A stretch of DNA of 42,352 nucleotides from Methylocystis sp. (lineage in GTDB: Bacteria; Pseudomonadota; Alphaproteobacteria; Rhizobiales; Beijerinckiaceae), in contig PERY01000023.1 of assembly GCA_002929055.1 (NCBI GenBank), positions 1-42,352 on the forward strand. Reading direction: 5' to 3'. Positions within the stretch are counted from its first letter, which is position 1. Every line of letters begins with the position of its first letter. Shown in pieces: positions 17,624 to 26,691 of the stretch. The notes under the pieces are model-generated. The model worked only from the letters and a program-made list of their open reading frames with translations. It searched no databases and had not been told where the DNA came from. Both the position numbers and the translations under genes were made by a program.

Positions 17624-20074
17624 ATGAATGAACATCGCCAGCCGCACAGCGCTTCCGGCCCCCGCACGGAAGGCCGTTACATTCGCTTCTTCTCCGAGGT
17701 CGGAATCGGCGACGTTCCGCTCGTCGGCGGCAAGAATGCTTCGCTTGGCGAAATGTATCGCGAACTGACGGCGAAGGGCATTCTGGTTCCCAACGGTTTC
17801 GCCGTGACCGCCGAGGCCTATCGCCACACGCTCGATGCGGCGGGCGCCTGGCCTGCGCTGAAGGATTCGCTCGCGGGCCTCGATCCCGACGACGTCGACG
17901 ATCTCGCGCGCCGCGCAGCCCGCGCGCGAGAGATCGTCTATTCCGCAGGCCTGCCGGCCGAGGTGGAGGCGGACGTCCGGCACGCTCTGGCGACGCTCAC
18001 GGATCAATATGGCGCCGAACTGACCGTCGCCGTGCGCTCTTCCGCGACGGCCGAGGATCTGCCGGGCGCAAGCTTCGCCGGACAGCACGACACCTATCTG
18101 AATGTCGGCGGCGAGACGGCGGTGCTCGACGCGGTGCGCCACTGCTTCGCCAGCCTCTTCACGGACCGCGCGATCCGCTACCGCATCGACAATGGCTTCG
18201 ATCACTTTAAGGTCTTCAATTCCGTCACTGTGATGAAGATGGTGCGCTCCGACCTTGCCGCGTCGGGCGTCATTTTCACCATCGACACCGAAACTGGCTT
18301 CGAGGACGTGGTCTTCATCACCGGCGCCTATGGTCTTGGCGAGAATGTCGTCCAGGGCGCGGTCGATCCCGACGAGTTCTATGTCTTCAAGCCGACGTTC
18401 CGACAGGGCAAGCGCGGCGTGCTGAAGCGCTCGCTTGGCCCCAAGAAGATCAAGATGATCTTCTCCAACCGCGGCCGCGCGACGACGCGCAACATTCCGA
18501 CCGACCGCAAGGCGCGCGAGCGTTTCTGCATTGCCGACGAGGAAGTGCTGACGCTCGCGGGGCAGGCGATCACGATCGAGGCGCATTACAGCGCCAAGGC
18601 CGGTGAGCATCGCCCCATGGACATCGAATGGGCCAAGGACGGCGTAGACGGCCAGCTCTACATTGTGCAGGCGCGGCCGGAGACCGTCGCCTCGCGACGC
18701 GACCACAATGTCGTCGAGGAATTCAAGGTCAGGAAGCACGGACCCGTGAAGGTCGAAGGACGTGCGGTCGGGACGAAGATCGCCTTTGGAAAGGCGCGCG
18801 TCATCGAGCACACGAACGAACTGTCCACCTTCCAGCCCGGCGAAATTCTCGTCGCCGACACCACCTCTCCGGACTGGGGCACGGTGATGAAGTCGGCGGC
18901 GGGCATTGTGACCAATCGCGGCGGGCGCACCTGTCATGCGGCGATTGTCGCGCGCGAACTCGGCATCCCGGCAATTGTCGGTACGGATCAGGCGACGCAT
19001 GTCATCCGCACGGGCGATCTTGTCGCGGTGAGCTGCGCGGAGGGCGACGTCGGAAAAGTGTATGAAGGCGAGATCGCATTTGACGTGGTCAGGACCGATC
19101 TCTCGAACCTGCCGCGGCCGCAGACCCACATCATGATGAATGTCGGCAATCCTGATGTCGCCTTCGGCCTCGCGGCGCTGCCCAGTGACGGAGTGGGCCT
19201 CGCCCGCATGGAATTCATAATCACCGAGGCGATCAAGGCGCATCCGATGGCGCTCATTCATCCTGAGCGCCTGAACGAGCAGGAGCAAGAGGAGATTGCG
19301 CGCCTCACCGCCAGTTACGCGAGCCCGAGCGACTTCTTCGTCCAGAGGCTCTCGGAAGGCGTCGCGACGATCGCCGCCGCTTTCTATCCCAAGCCGGTCG
19401 TCGTGCGCATGTCTGACTTCAAGAGCAACGAATACGCGACGCTGCTCGGCGGGCGCGCCTTCGAAGGCGGCGAGGAAAATCCGATGATCGGCTTTCGAGG
19501 CGCCTCACGCTACGCACATCCCGATTATCGAGAAGGCTTTGCGCTCGAATGCGCCGCCATGAAGCGCGTGCGCGAAGACCTTGGCCTGACCAACGTGAAG
19601 TTGATGATTCCCTTCTGCCGCCGCATCGAGGAGGCGGAGCGCGTCATTGCTTTGATGCGCGATCTTGGCCTCGAACGCGGCAACAACGGGCTCGAAATCT
19701 ATGTCATGTGCGAAATTCCGAACAATGTTATGCTCATCGATGAGTTCGCGAAGCACTTCGACGGGTTTTCGATAGGTTCGAACGACCTGACGCAACTCAC
19801 GCTCGGCGTCGATCGCGACTCCCAGATCGTCGCCTTCGATTTCGACGAGCGCGACGAGGGGGTGAAGACCATGATCCGCATGGCGGTCGAGGGCGCGCAG
19901 CGAAACAAGCGCCACATCGGCATCTGTGGCCAGGCGCCCTCCGACTATCCCGAGATGGCGGAATTTCTCGTCAGGCTCGGAATCGATTCCATCAGTCTCA
20001 ACCCCGATACGGTGCTACGCACAACCACGCGGATCGTCGAACTGGAGGAGAGCCTCGGCCGCGCACGCGCGTGA
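17624..20074 (+). CDS. ppsA: Phosphoenolpyruvate synthase
   Basis: The 816-residue enzyme converts pyruvate, ATP and water to PEP, AMP and phosphate, the entry to gluconeogenesis from C3 acids. The N-terminal ATP-binding domain shows VGGKNASLGEMYREL and VRSSATAEDLPGASFAGQ. The swivelling phospho-His domain has GGRTCHAAI with the phosphorylated His438. The C-terminal PEP/pyruvate domain has GSNDLTQLTLGVDRD and CGQAPSDYPE. Cys just before the His and the CGQAPSDYP ending point to PEP synthase rather than pyruvate phosphate dikinase. The gene stands alone with a 479-base upstream region. No regulatory kinase/phosphorylase gene (PpsR type) lies beside it in the window. Confidence 0.93.
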   Translation: MNEHRQPHSASGPRTEGRYIRFFSEVGIGDVPLVGGKNASLGEMYRELTAKGILVPNGFAVTAEAYRHTLDAAGAWPALKDSLAGLDPDDVDDLARRAARAREIVYSAGLPAEVEADVRHALATLTDQYGAELTVAVRSSATAEDLPGASFAGQHDTYLNVGGETAVLDAVRHCFASLFTDRAIRYRIDNGFDHFKVFNSVTVMKMVRSDLAASGVIFTIDTETGFEDVVFITGAYGLGENVVQGAVDPDEFYVFKPTFRQGKRGVLKRSLGPKKIKMIFSNRGRATTRNIPTDRKARERFCIADEEVLTLAGQAITIEAHYSAKAGEHRPMDIEWAKDGVDGQLYIVQARPETVASRRDHNVVEEFKVRKHGPVKVEGRAVGTKIAFGKARVIEHTNELSTFQPGEILVADTTSPDWGTVMKSAAGIVTNRGGRTCHAAIVARELGIPAIVGTDQATHVIRTGDLVAVSCAEGDVGKVYEGEIAFDVVRTDLSNLPRPQTHIMMNVGNPDVAFGLAALPSDGVGLARMEFIITEAIKAHPMALIHPERLNEQEQEEIARLTASYASPSDFFVQRLSEGVATIAAAFYPKPVVVRMSDFKSNEYATLLGGRAFEGGEENPMIGFRGASRYAHPDYREGFALECAAMKRVREDLGLTNVKLMIPFCRRIEEAERVIALMRDLGLERGNNGLEIYVMCEIPNNVMLIDEFAKHFDGFSIGSNDLTQLTLGVDRDSQIVAFDFDERDEGVKTMIRMAVEGAQRNKRHIGICGQAPSDYPEMAEFLVRLGIDSISLNPDTVLRTTTRIVELEESLGRARA

Positions 20075-20188
20075 GGACGCGCTTGCCGCGGCGCTTGAAA
20101 GAGGCGCGGGTCGCGACAGCTTTGGATGATCGCGCGGGCCGCGCGTGAATGCATCCATCCGACATGTCTGGCTGAAAGGACATTGCAC

Positions 20189-20491
20189 ATGAACAGCCCC
20201 CTCGCCTTCGCCGCCGCGGCGGCCTTCGCCTTTGGCGCCTGGACCCTGTCGCCGACCCCGGCTGCGGCGATGCCGGTCGCCGACGTCTCGCAGCAGATGA
20301 CGCCGGCAGTGGATCCGGTTCACGCCGTCCGCGTCTGCAGCCGTGGCCGTTGCTGGTGGACGACGGCGGGCCATTTTCACGGCCGCTACGGATGGGGCCG
20401 CCCCTATCGCAACTATGGCTGGCGCCACCCCGGCTGGCGCGGCCATCGTTACGGTTATGGCGGCTGGCGTCGCGGCCATCGCCACTGGTGA
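20189..20491 (+). CDS. Small secreted Gly/Arg/His/Trp-rich protein
   Basis: The 100-residue product has a signal peptide (MNSPLAFAAAAAFAFGAWTL, cleaved near AAA-MP) and a short linker. A paired-Cys segment VCSRGRCWW follows, then a low-complexity tail of Gly, Arg, Tyr, Trp and His (repeating GW, GY and RHxG elements) to the C-terminus. The start at 20189 has GAAAGGA eight bases upstream; earlier in-frame codons give no signal peptide. Similar basic aromatic-rich exported proteins occur in many Hyphomicrobiales without a known function. Binding of a metal or an anionic polymer is conceivable from composition only. A terminator follows. Confidence 0.75.
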   Translation: MNSPLAFAAAAAFAFGAWTLSPTPAAAMPVADVSQQMTPAVDPVHAVRVCSRGRCWWTTAGHFHGRYGWGRPYRNYGWRHPGWRGHRYGYGGWRRGHRHW

Positions 20492-20542
20492 CCGCAGCAG
20501 GAGGCTGGAGAATTGTCAGGCCCGCCTCATCTGAACGCGAAA

Positions 20543-20576
20543 AACGGCCCGTCGGTACATCCGCGATCGGGCCGTT
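20543..20576 (+). terminator. Rho-independent-type terminator after the small secreted protein
   Basis: AACGGCCCG (20543-20551) and CGGGCCGTT (20568-20576) are perfectly complementary over nine bases across a 16-base loop. They are followed by CTTCTCC, so the T-run is poor. It lies about 50 bases past the stop codon and before the OprB-type porin. Confidence 0.7.
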
Positions 20577-20761
20577 CTTCTCCGACGGCCGCCGCCGTCG
20601 GGTCCAACAAGAGTTAAGGCTCGATGGGGCGATTGCAAGGCAAGCCGTTGGCGGCGCGGCGCCTCAAATGAATTTCCGACTGTTGCCTGGCCGACATTGA
20701 AAGCATTGGCCCAAGAGAGCAGTCTCGACGGCGAGGATTCAGCCGCTCGGACGCCCATTTC

Positions 20762-22090
20762 GTGAAACTCCGTTCATCGACTCTGACCTGTGCCGCGCTC
20801 GCTCTTCTTGCCGCAACGGGAGCCGGCCGCGCGATGGAGAATGGCGGCGACACGAAGTCGCAACTCAAGCCGCCCGCCTCCATCTTCACGCAAAAGTCCC
20901 TCACCGACACGCCAGGCGGGCCGAAGGATCAGTTGCGCCACATCGGAGTCGACGTCGATGTCTGGGTCACGCAATTCTTTCAGGGCATCGCCGCGGGAGC
21001 GAACAACGGCGTTTCACGCTACGGCGGCAAGCTCGACGCATTCTTGAAGGTCGATGGCGAAAAGCTCGGCTTATGGCGCGGGCTGCGGCTCAATGCGCAA
21101 TACGAGCATTACATCGGCGACAATATCAATCAGAAGGATTTCGCGCTCATTCCAGTGAACGCCGCGACAGCCTTCGTCGCGCGTGACAATTACCACTCCG
21201 CCCTTTCGCTCGTCGTCACGCAGCAGATGAGCGAGCAGCTTTCGATCAGCGTAGGCAAGTTCAACACCATGACGCTCGCCTCGCAGACGCCGCTTATCGG
21301 CGGCGGCGGCATCGACACTTTCATGAACCGCGCTTTCGCACTTCCGTCCACCGGCATCGGCGTCGCCTCCCCCGGGACGGCGGCGGACCGGCTGATTGTT
21401 TCGCCGCCCTACATTCTCGGCGGGATCGCGACGCTCAAAACCGACGTTGCGACCTTCACTGTCGCCTTCGCCGATCCGCGCAATGCGGCGAATCCCCGCG
21501 TGCTGGAGCGTCCCTTCGAGCGCGGCGTCGGCGCCGTAGGCGGCGTCACCATCCCGACGCGCATCGCGGGGCTGAACGGATTTCACACCATCCGCGGCGG
21601 CTACAGCAATGCGCGCGGCTTCGATCTCGACGACATCGGCGAAGCGCGGGCGCGCCTCGCGCGCGGCGTAGGGATCACGAAGAAGGGCTTCTGGCTCGCG
21701 TCCTACGCCGTGCAGCAATATCTCGTGCAGAGCGACGAGAACCCGGCGGTCGGCTGGGGAGTCTTCGGTCTTGCGACGCTTTCTGACGGCAATCCCAACC
21801 CGGTGCGCTGGAGCGTGCTGGCCGGACTCGCCGGCAATAATCTCATCCGCGGCCGCGAGGACGACAGATGGGGCGTCGGCTTCTTCCATTACGGCCTCAC
21901 CCGGCCCTTCCTGAGCGGCCTTGCGGAAAACCGGATTTACCGGCGCAGCGAAGGCGGAGTCGAAGCCTTTTATAATTGGGCCATCACCCCCTGGCTGCGG
22001 CTCTCGGGCGATCTGCAGATCATTGATCCCTGGAATGTGAACCGGCCGCGCGCGACTTATATGGCGTTGCGTCTGCAGACGAAATTCTGA
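20762..22090 (+). CDS. OprB-family carbohydrate-selective porin
   Basis: The 442-residue protein starts at a GTG with a signal peptide ([20 protein letters not shown], cleaved near GRA-ME). It continues as a beta-strand-rich protein ending in the terminal aromatic strand MALRLQTKF, as outer-membrane barrels do. The segments [24 protein letters not shown] and [14 protein letters not shown] fit the OprB family, which lets sugars or other small polar solutes through the outer membrane. The ribosome-binding site is weak. It stands alone between the small secreted protein and citrate synthase, so no transported compound can be inferred from neighbours. Confidence 0.82.
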   Translation: MKLRSSTLTCAALALLAATGAGRAMENGGDTKSQLKPPASIFTQKSLTDTPGGPKDQLRHIGVDVDVWVTQFFQGIAAGANNGVSRYGGKLDAFLKVDGEKLGLWRGLRLNAQYEHYIGDNINQKDFALIPVNAATAFVARDNYHSALSLVVTQQMSEQLSISVGKFNTMTLASQTPLIGGGGIDTFMNRAFALPSTGIGVASPGTAADRLIVSPPYILGGIATLKTDVATFTVAFADPRNAANPRVLERPFERGVGAVGGVTIPTRIAGLNGFHTIRGGYSNARGFDLDDIGEARARLARGVGITKKGFWLASYAVQQYLVQSDENPAVGWGVFGLATLSDGNPNPVRWSVLAGLAGNNLIRGREDDRWGVGFFHYGLTRPFLSGLAENRIYRRSEGGVEAFYNWAITPWLRLSGDLQIIDPWNVNRPRATYMALRLQTKF

Positions 22091-22191
22091 AGGGCGCGAT
22101 ACCGCCCGGTTTGGCTCCGGCCGCTGCGGTGCAAAACTTGCATGCTTCATCCTGCTCGAAGGACACCCACGTTGAAGCGCGAGGCGGGTCC

Positions 22192-23478
22192 ATGACGCAG
22201 GCGAATGGCTCTGTTCAAATTGGCGAACGGACCGTCGATCTTCCCATCATGAAGGGAACGATGGGCGCGGACGTCATCGACATGCGCACGCTCGCGACGC
22301 AGACGGGCGTCTACAGTTTCGATCCCGGATTTCTGTCGACGGCGAGTTGCGAATCGAGAATCACCTATCTCGACGGGGCCGCCGGAATCCTTCTTCATCG
22401 CGGCTATCCCATCGAGCAGCTCGCCGAAAAGGGCGACTATCTCGAAGTCTGCTATCTGCTGCTCTACGGCGAGCTTCCGACGGCGGCGCAGAAGGCCGAT
22501 TTCGATTACCGCGTCACTCATCACACAATGGTGCATGAGCAGATGGCGCGGTTTTTCCAAGGTTTCCGGCGCGATGCGCATCCCATGTCGATCATGGTGG
22601 CTTCGGTCGGCGCGCTCTCCGCCTTCTATCACGACTCCACGGACATCAACGATCCCATGCAGCGCATGATCGCCTCCATGCGTCTGATCGCGAAGGCGCC
22701 GACGCTGGCGGCGATGGCCTACAAATATTCCCTCGGCCAGCCCTTCGTTTACCCGCGCAACGACCTCGACTACGCATCGAACTTCCTGCGCATGTGTTTC
22801 GCCGTGCCGGCGGAGGAATATGTCGTGAACCCGGTTTTCGCGCGCGCGCTCGATCGCATCTTCATCCTGCACGCCGATCTCGCCCAGGTCGCGTCCACCT
22901 CGACGGTGCGCCTCGCCGGCTCGTCCGGGGCGGATCCCTTCGCCTGCATCGCCGCCGGAATCGCCTCGCTGTGGGGGCCGGCGCATGGCGGCGCCAATGA
23001 GGCGGTGCTCAAAATGTTGTCAGAGATTGGCGCGCCGGAGCGCATCCCGCACTTCATTTCGCGCGCGAAAGACAAGAGCGATCCCTTCCGGCTGATGGGC
23101 TTCGGCCATCGCATCTTCAAGAACTACGATCCGCGCGCGAAGATCATGCAGCGAACGGCGCATGACGTCTTCGAGCAGCTCGGCGTCAGCGATCCGCTCC
23201 TCGACGTGGCGCATGAACTGGAGCGTGTCGCCCTGTCGGACGACTATTTCGTCAAGCGGCGGCTGTTCCCCAATGTCGACTTCTATTCCGGCCTCATTCT
23301 GCGGGCGATGGGTTTCCCCACCTCCATGTTCCCGGCGCTCTTCGCCGTCGCGCGAACGGTCGGATGGCTCGCCCAGTGGAAGGAGATGATCGAAGACCCC
23401 AACTACCGTATGGGGCATCCGAGCCAATTGTATACGGGCGCAGAACAGCGGGACTACACGCCGGTCTCGATGCGTTGA
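22192..23478 (+). CDS. gltA: Citrate synthase
   Basis: The 428-residue enzyme condenses oxaloacetate and acetyl-CoA into citrate in the TCA cycle. It is the type II hexameric form common in Gram-negative bacteria, judged by length and motifs. Catalytic His is in [15 protein letters not shown], and [15 protein letters not shown] holds the substrate-binding His and Arg. PNVDFYSG and the C-terminal GHPSQLYTG are also typical. The start at 22192 ([18 protein letters not shown]) fits the family; the frame is open upstream to 22111 but without conserved sequence. It is convergent with the membrane-protein gene at 23503, 24 bases away. Confidence 0.96.
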   Translation: MTQANGSVQIGERTVDLPIMKGTMGADVIDMRTLATQTGVYSFDPGFLSTASCESRITYLDGAAGILLHRGYPIEQLAEKGDYLEVCYLLLYGELPTAAQKADFDYRVTHHTMVHEQMARFFQGFRRDAHPMSIMVASVGALSAFYHDSTDINDPMQRMIASMRLIAKAPTLAAMAYKYSLGQPFVYPRNDLDYASNFLRMCFAVPAEEYVVNPVFARALDRIFILHADLAQVASTSTVRLAGSSGADPFACIAAGIASLWGPAHGGANEAVLKMLSEIGAPERIPHFISRAKDKSDPFRLMGFGHRIFKNYDPRAKIMQRTAHDVFEQLGVSDPLLDVAHELERVALSDDYFVKRRLFPNVDFYSGLILRAMGFPTSMFPALFAVARTVGWLAQWKEMIEDPNYRMGHPSQLYTGAEQRDYTPVSMR

Positions 23479-23502
23479 CCGCGTCTCGGCGCAGACGGCG
23501 CG

Positions 23503-24645
23503 TCAGAGGCCTGCGAGCTTGCTGAAGAGCAGCTTCGCCAGATCGGCAAGCGGGTATTCGAAAAGGAAAAGCGGCGCCATGGGGAGCGCGGCGGCGACGC
23601 CGATCGTCGCAAGCAGTCTGACGCTGATCGGGGCGAGCCGCATTTTTCGCACAGCCTCGACGCTATTTCCGAGATCGGCGAGCGACTGAAGGTCGGGCGT
23701 GCCCAGGAGCGGCTCGTCAGGCGCTGCGTCGCCCATCCATTTTCTTTCGAACGCGTGCACATAGCGCGCTGCGAGCGTCGCATAATCGCGCAGGCCCTTT
23801 TCCTGACACGCCCGCAGTTTGAAGGCGAAGACGCAGGGCGGGGCGAGGAACAGCGCGACGTCGATGAGCAGCGTCGCCGCGAGCGCCGGATAGACGTCTC
23901 TCAGTGTCGCGGCGCCCACGGCGATTTCCTGGGCGAAAGACGACGCGACGACGATCGAGATCGCGAAGGCCAGCGGTGTGAAACGCGAGTGCACCGTTTC
24001 GAGATAGCCAAGTCCGCCCGCGTGGTCGGGATGCGCCGGCGAGAGATCGAGATCCATTTTCGTCAGCCGCCAGAGCAGGGTCCACCAGAGAAAAATGCGC
24101 AAGAGCCAGCGAAGCATCAGGAAGCGAAACAACGGCAGACAAAAGAACCCATAGAAGAGCGCGGCATAGGGCATCTCGGCCAAGGCTCGGCCCGCGTCGG
24201 TGTCGGGCAGTCCAGCCTGTGCGCCGAAAAATGTGAGCGCGGCGGCGCCGGCGAAACTCGCCGCGTCCGGCAGCCCTGATGTCTCCCAGCCCGAGAGGCG
24301 GGCCGCTTCCGCTTCCAGTTCGGGCAGGGCCTTCGCGCCGGCGATTTCGCAGCGCACGAGCAGCGCGACGAATTCGCGCAGCTTGATGTCGAGCGCGGTC
24401 TCGGCGACGAAGAAAAGCGGGATGGCGAGCAGGAGCCGGGCGTGGACGGCGATGACGGAGAGCGCGAAGAGATCGCCGACGCCGCCCTTCGCGAACGCCA
24501 GGGCGATGAGCAGGAGCCAGCATCCCCATCCGAGCGCCAGCCCCAGCGCGATGGTCTTATCGCCGCGCACGAGGCCGAGGCGCTCCCCCAGCCGATGCAG
24601 CGGGCCGCCGAGAAGCGAGAAGTCCGCGAGGCTCGGCTGCGGCAT
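23503..24645 (-). CDS. Conserved polytopic membrane protein of unknown function
   Basis: The 380-residue protein has about six hydrophobic segments: near residues 32-52, 62-85, 155-195 as a pair, 225-245, 255-280 and 345-365. The soluble loop after the Trp/Leu-rich helix (WLLRIFLWWTLLWRL) carries TKMDLDLSPAHPDHAGGLGYLE, an acidic/His stretch that looks conserved and is probably functional. I recognise this HPDxAGGL pattern from uncharacterised bacterial membrane proteins but cannot name a function. It lies 61 bases behind leuA on the same strand, with a hairpin between, so it may get only read-through from leuA. Confidence 0.72.
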   Translation of the reverse strand: MPQPSLADFSLLGGPLHRLGERLGLVRGDKTIALGLALGWGCWLLLIALAFAKGGVGDLFALSVIAVHARLLLAIPLFFVAETALDIKLREFVALLVRCEIAGAKALPELEAEAARLSGWETSGLPDAASFAGAAALTFFGAQAGLPDTDAGRALAEMPYAALFYGFFCLPLFRFLMLRWLLRIFLWWTLLWRLTKMDLDLSPAHPDHAGGLGYLETVHSRFTPLAFAISIVVASSFAQEIAVGAATLRDVYPALAATLLIDVALFLAPPCVFAFKLRACQEKGLRDYATLAARYVHAFERKWMGDAAPDEPLLGTPDLQSLADLGNSVEAVRKMRLAPISVRLLATIGVAAALPMAPLFLFEYPLADLAKLLFSKLAGL

Positions 24646-24672
24646 GTCAGGCTCCCGATTGTTGACGGCGAT

Positions 24673-24698
24673 TGAGGCGGACCCTTTCGGCTCCGCCT
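24673..24698 (-). terminator. Hairpin terminator after leuA
   Basis: GAGGCGGA (24673-24680) and TCCGCCTC (24691-24698) form a perfect eight-base-pair stem around a ten-base loop, nine bases past the leuA stop on the minus strand. No T-run follows, so it may only partly separate leuA from the membrane-protein gene downstream. Confidence 0.6.
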
Positions 24699-24706
24699 CT
24701 TGAGGA

Positions 24707-26275
24707 TCAGACCGCCTGCATGGCCTCGGGCTTGGCGCGGCCGCGCTTCAGGATCAGCTTGTTGAGCGCCGAGACATAGGCACGCGCGGAGGCGACAAGC
24801 GTGTCCGGGTCCGCGCCGCGGCCCGTCACCGACTTGCCGTCCTCCGAGAGCCGCACCGAGACTTCCGCCTGCGCATCCGTGCCCTCGGTGACGGCGTGGA
24901 CCTGATAGAGCTCCAGCGTCGCCTCATGCGGCGCGAGCGCCTTGATAGCGTTGAAGATCGCGTCCACCGGGCCGTTGCCGGTCGCCTGATGGGTCACCTT
25001 GTCGCCGTCGATGTCGAGCGTCAGCGCCGCCGATTGCGGCCCCTGCGTGCCCGCCATCACCATCAGCGCGAGCACCTTGATGTGGTCATGCGCGGTGACG
25101 ATCTCGTCGTCGACGAGGGCGATCAGATCCTCGTCGTAGACGAACTTCTTGCGGTCGGCGAGATCCTTGAAGCGATTGAACGCGTCCTGCAGCGCGTTCT
25201 CGCCCAGATCATATCCCAGCTCCTTCAGCTTCTCGCGGAAGGCGTGACGGCCGGAGTGCTTGCCCATGACGAGCGAGGTCTTCGACACGCCGACGCTCTC
25301 GGGAGTCATGATCTCGTAGGTGTGCGTATTCTTGAGCATGCCGTCCTGATGGATGCCGCTCTCATGCGCGAAGGCGTTCCGGCCGACGATCGCCTTGTTA
25401 TATTGCACCGGGAAGCTCGTGACCGCCGAAACGAGCTTGGACGCGCGCGTCAGCAGCTTCGCGTCGATATTGGTGTGGTAGGGCAGGGCGTCATGGCGTG
25501 TTTTCAACGCCATGACGACTTCCTCCATCGCGGCGTTGCCGGCGCGTTCGCCGAGGCCATTGATCGTGCATTCCACCTGGCGCGCGCCGCCGCGCACGCC
25601 CGCCAGCGAATTGGCGACGGCGAGGCCCAGATCGTCGTGGCAATGCACGGAGAAGATCGCCTTGTCGGAATTGGGCACGCGCTCGCGCACCATGCGGAAC
25701 AGGGCTTCATATTCCGTTGGCGTCGTGTAGCCGACCGTGTCCGGAATGTTGATCGTCGTCGCGCCGGCCTTGATGGCGGTCTCGACGCAGCGGCACAGGA
25801 AGTCGATTTCCGTGCGCGTGCCGTCCTCGGCCGACCATTCGACGTCCGCGACATGGTTGCGCGCGCGGGTCACGGAGGAAGCGACCAGCTCCAGCACGCG
25901 CTCGGGCTCCATCTGGAGCTTGTATTTCATATGCACGGGCGAGGTGGAGATGAAGGTGTGGATGCGCGCGCGCTTCGCCTCTCGCAGCGCCTCGGCGCAG
26001 CGGTCGATATCCTTCTCGGAAGCGCGGGCGAGCCCGGCGACCGTGGCGTTCTTCACGCGCCGGGCGACTTCGCTCACGCTCTCGAAGTCGCCGGGGCTCG
26101 CGATGGGGAAGCCCGCCTCGATGATGTCGACGCCCAGCAGGTCGAGCAGATCGGCGACCTCCAGCTTCTCTTCCAGAGTCATGGAGGCGCCGGGCGATTG
26201 TTCGCCGTCGCGCAGGGTCGTGTCGAAAATGACGACGCGCTCGCTGTTCGTCGAGCCGTTCGCGGGATGGGTCAT
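24707..26275 (-). CDS. leuA: 2-isopropylmalate synthase
   Basis: The 522-residue enzyme makes 2-isopropylmalate from 2-oxoisovalerate and acetyl-CoA, the first committed step to leucine. The N-terminal TIM barrel starts FDTTLRDGEQSPGASMT. The metal site is in HCHDDLGLAVANSLAG and HESGIHQDGMLKN. After a linker, the C-terminal ~120 residues form the regulatory domain that binds leucine in feedback-inhibited family members. The start is the ATG at 26275; its ribosome-binding site is poor. The 214 bases before it hold a leucine-rich leader peptide and competing hairpins, so expression is probably set by leucine attenuation. The 3' end of leuB lies 16 kb away on the same strand, so the leu genes are not one operon. 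Confidence 0.97.
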   Translation of the reverse strand: MTHPANGSTNSERVVIFDTTLRDGEQSPGASMTLEEKLEVADLLDLLGVDIIEAGFPIASPGDFESVSEVARRVKNATVAGLARASEKDIDRCAEALREAKRARIHTFISTSPVHMKYKLQMEPERVLELVASSVTRARNHVADVEWSAEDGTRTEIDFLCRCVETAIKAGATTINIPDTVGYTTPTEYEALFRMVRERVPNSDKAIFSVHCHDDLGLAVANSLAGVRGGARQVECTINGLGERAGNAAMEEVVMALKTRHDALPYHTNIDAKLLTRASKLVSAVTSFPVQYNKAIVGRNAFAHESGIHQDGMLKNTHTYEIMTPESVGVSKTSLVMGKHSGRHAFREKLKELGYDLGENALQDAFNRFKDLADRKKFVYDEDLIALVDDEIVTAHDHIKVLALMVMAGTQGPQSAALTLDIDGDKVTHQATGNGPVDAIFNAIKALAPHEATLELYQVHAVTEGTDAQAEVSVRLSEDGKSVTGRGADPDTLVASARAYVSALNKLILKRGRAKPEAMQAV

Positions 26276-26298
26276 GTCGGAAACTTTCTAATCTGCTG

Positions 26299-26376
26299 CG
26301 CCCGCCTTGCGGGCATGATCCTGGTTGCGTCGCATCCCCTGACGGCCTGGGCGAAAGCCCGGCGGGCGGTCAGGGG
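26299..26376 (-). promoter_or_regulatory. Leucine attenuator: competing hairpins before leuA
   Basis: Reading the minus strand there are three alternative pairings. First, CCCCTGAC (26376-26369) pairs with GTCAGGGG (26343-26336); this stem includes the leader stop codon and encloses GGGC/GCCC. Second, CGCCCGCC (26368-26361), inside that first hairpin, is perfectly complementary to GGCGGGCG (26306-26299). Third, GCCCGC (26314-26309) pairs with GCGGGC (26305-26300) as a compact hairpin just before leuA. The second pairing excludes the other two. This is the classic 1:2, 2:3, 3:4 layout: a ribosome stalled on the Leu codons would cover arm 1 and favour 2:3. No T-run follows the last hairpin, so it may act with Rho or on translation. 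Confidence 0.75.
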
Positions 26377-26489
26377 CGACGAAGAAGCAGCAGGCCGGCG
26401 AGCGAACGCAGCGCATCCGCGACGGCGCCAAACGCGCCGCGCAAATGATGCGCCTTTCCGGCTCTGTATGTGGCGGCGTCGACAGCCAC
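26370..26489 (-). CDS. Leucine leader peptide of leuA
   Basis: This 39-codon frame, too short for usual ORF calling, starts at a GTG with GAGGA nine bases upstream and ends at a TGA inside the first attenuator stem. Its C-terminal part reads DALRSLAGLLLLRRP: four consecutive Leu codons (CTG CTG CTT CTT) with further CTG and CTC codons just before. This is what a leucine-sensing leader peptide should contain. An internal TTG at 26444, with GGAAAGG upstream, would give a 24-residue version. The peptide itself probably has no function; its translation is the sensor. Confidence 0.75.
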   Translation of the reverse strand: MAVDAATYRAGKAHHLRGAFGAVADALRSLAGLLLLRRP

Positions 26490-26534
26490 GATCAGGAGTC
26501 CTCGCAATCACGGCCGCATGGCCGAAGCTGAGGC

Positions 26535-26563
26535 AAGATAGGCAAATTAGCGGCGACTGGCAA
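26535..26563 (-). promoter_or_regulatory. Sigma-70-type promoter for the leuA leader transcript
   Basis: On the minus strand, TTGCCA (26563-26558, five of six to the -35 consensus) is separated by exactly 17 bases from TATCTT (26540-26535, four of six to the -10). Transcription would start near 26528, about 40 bases before the leader-peptide start codon. Confidence 0.6.
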
Positions 26564-26691
26564 GATAAGCGCTGCGCCGTTGAGGCTTGCGCAAGGTTAA
26601 CGAATGTTCATGCGCGACGTTCATAATTTTTTGCGCATTCGACGAAAAGCGCCTCTTGCCCAAACTGCGGTATGAGCCCTAACATTGCTCT

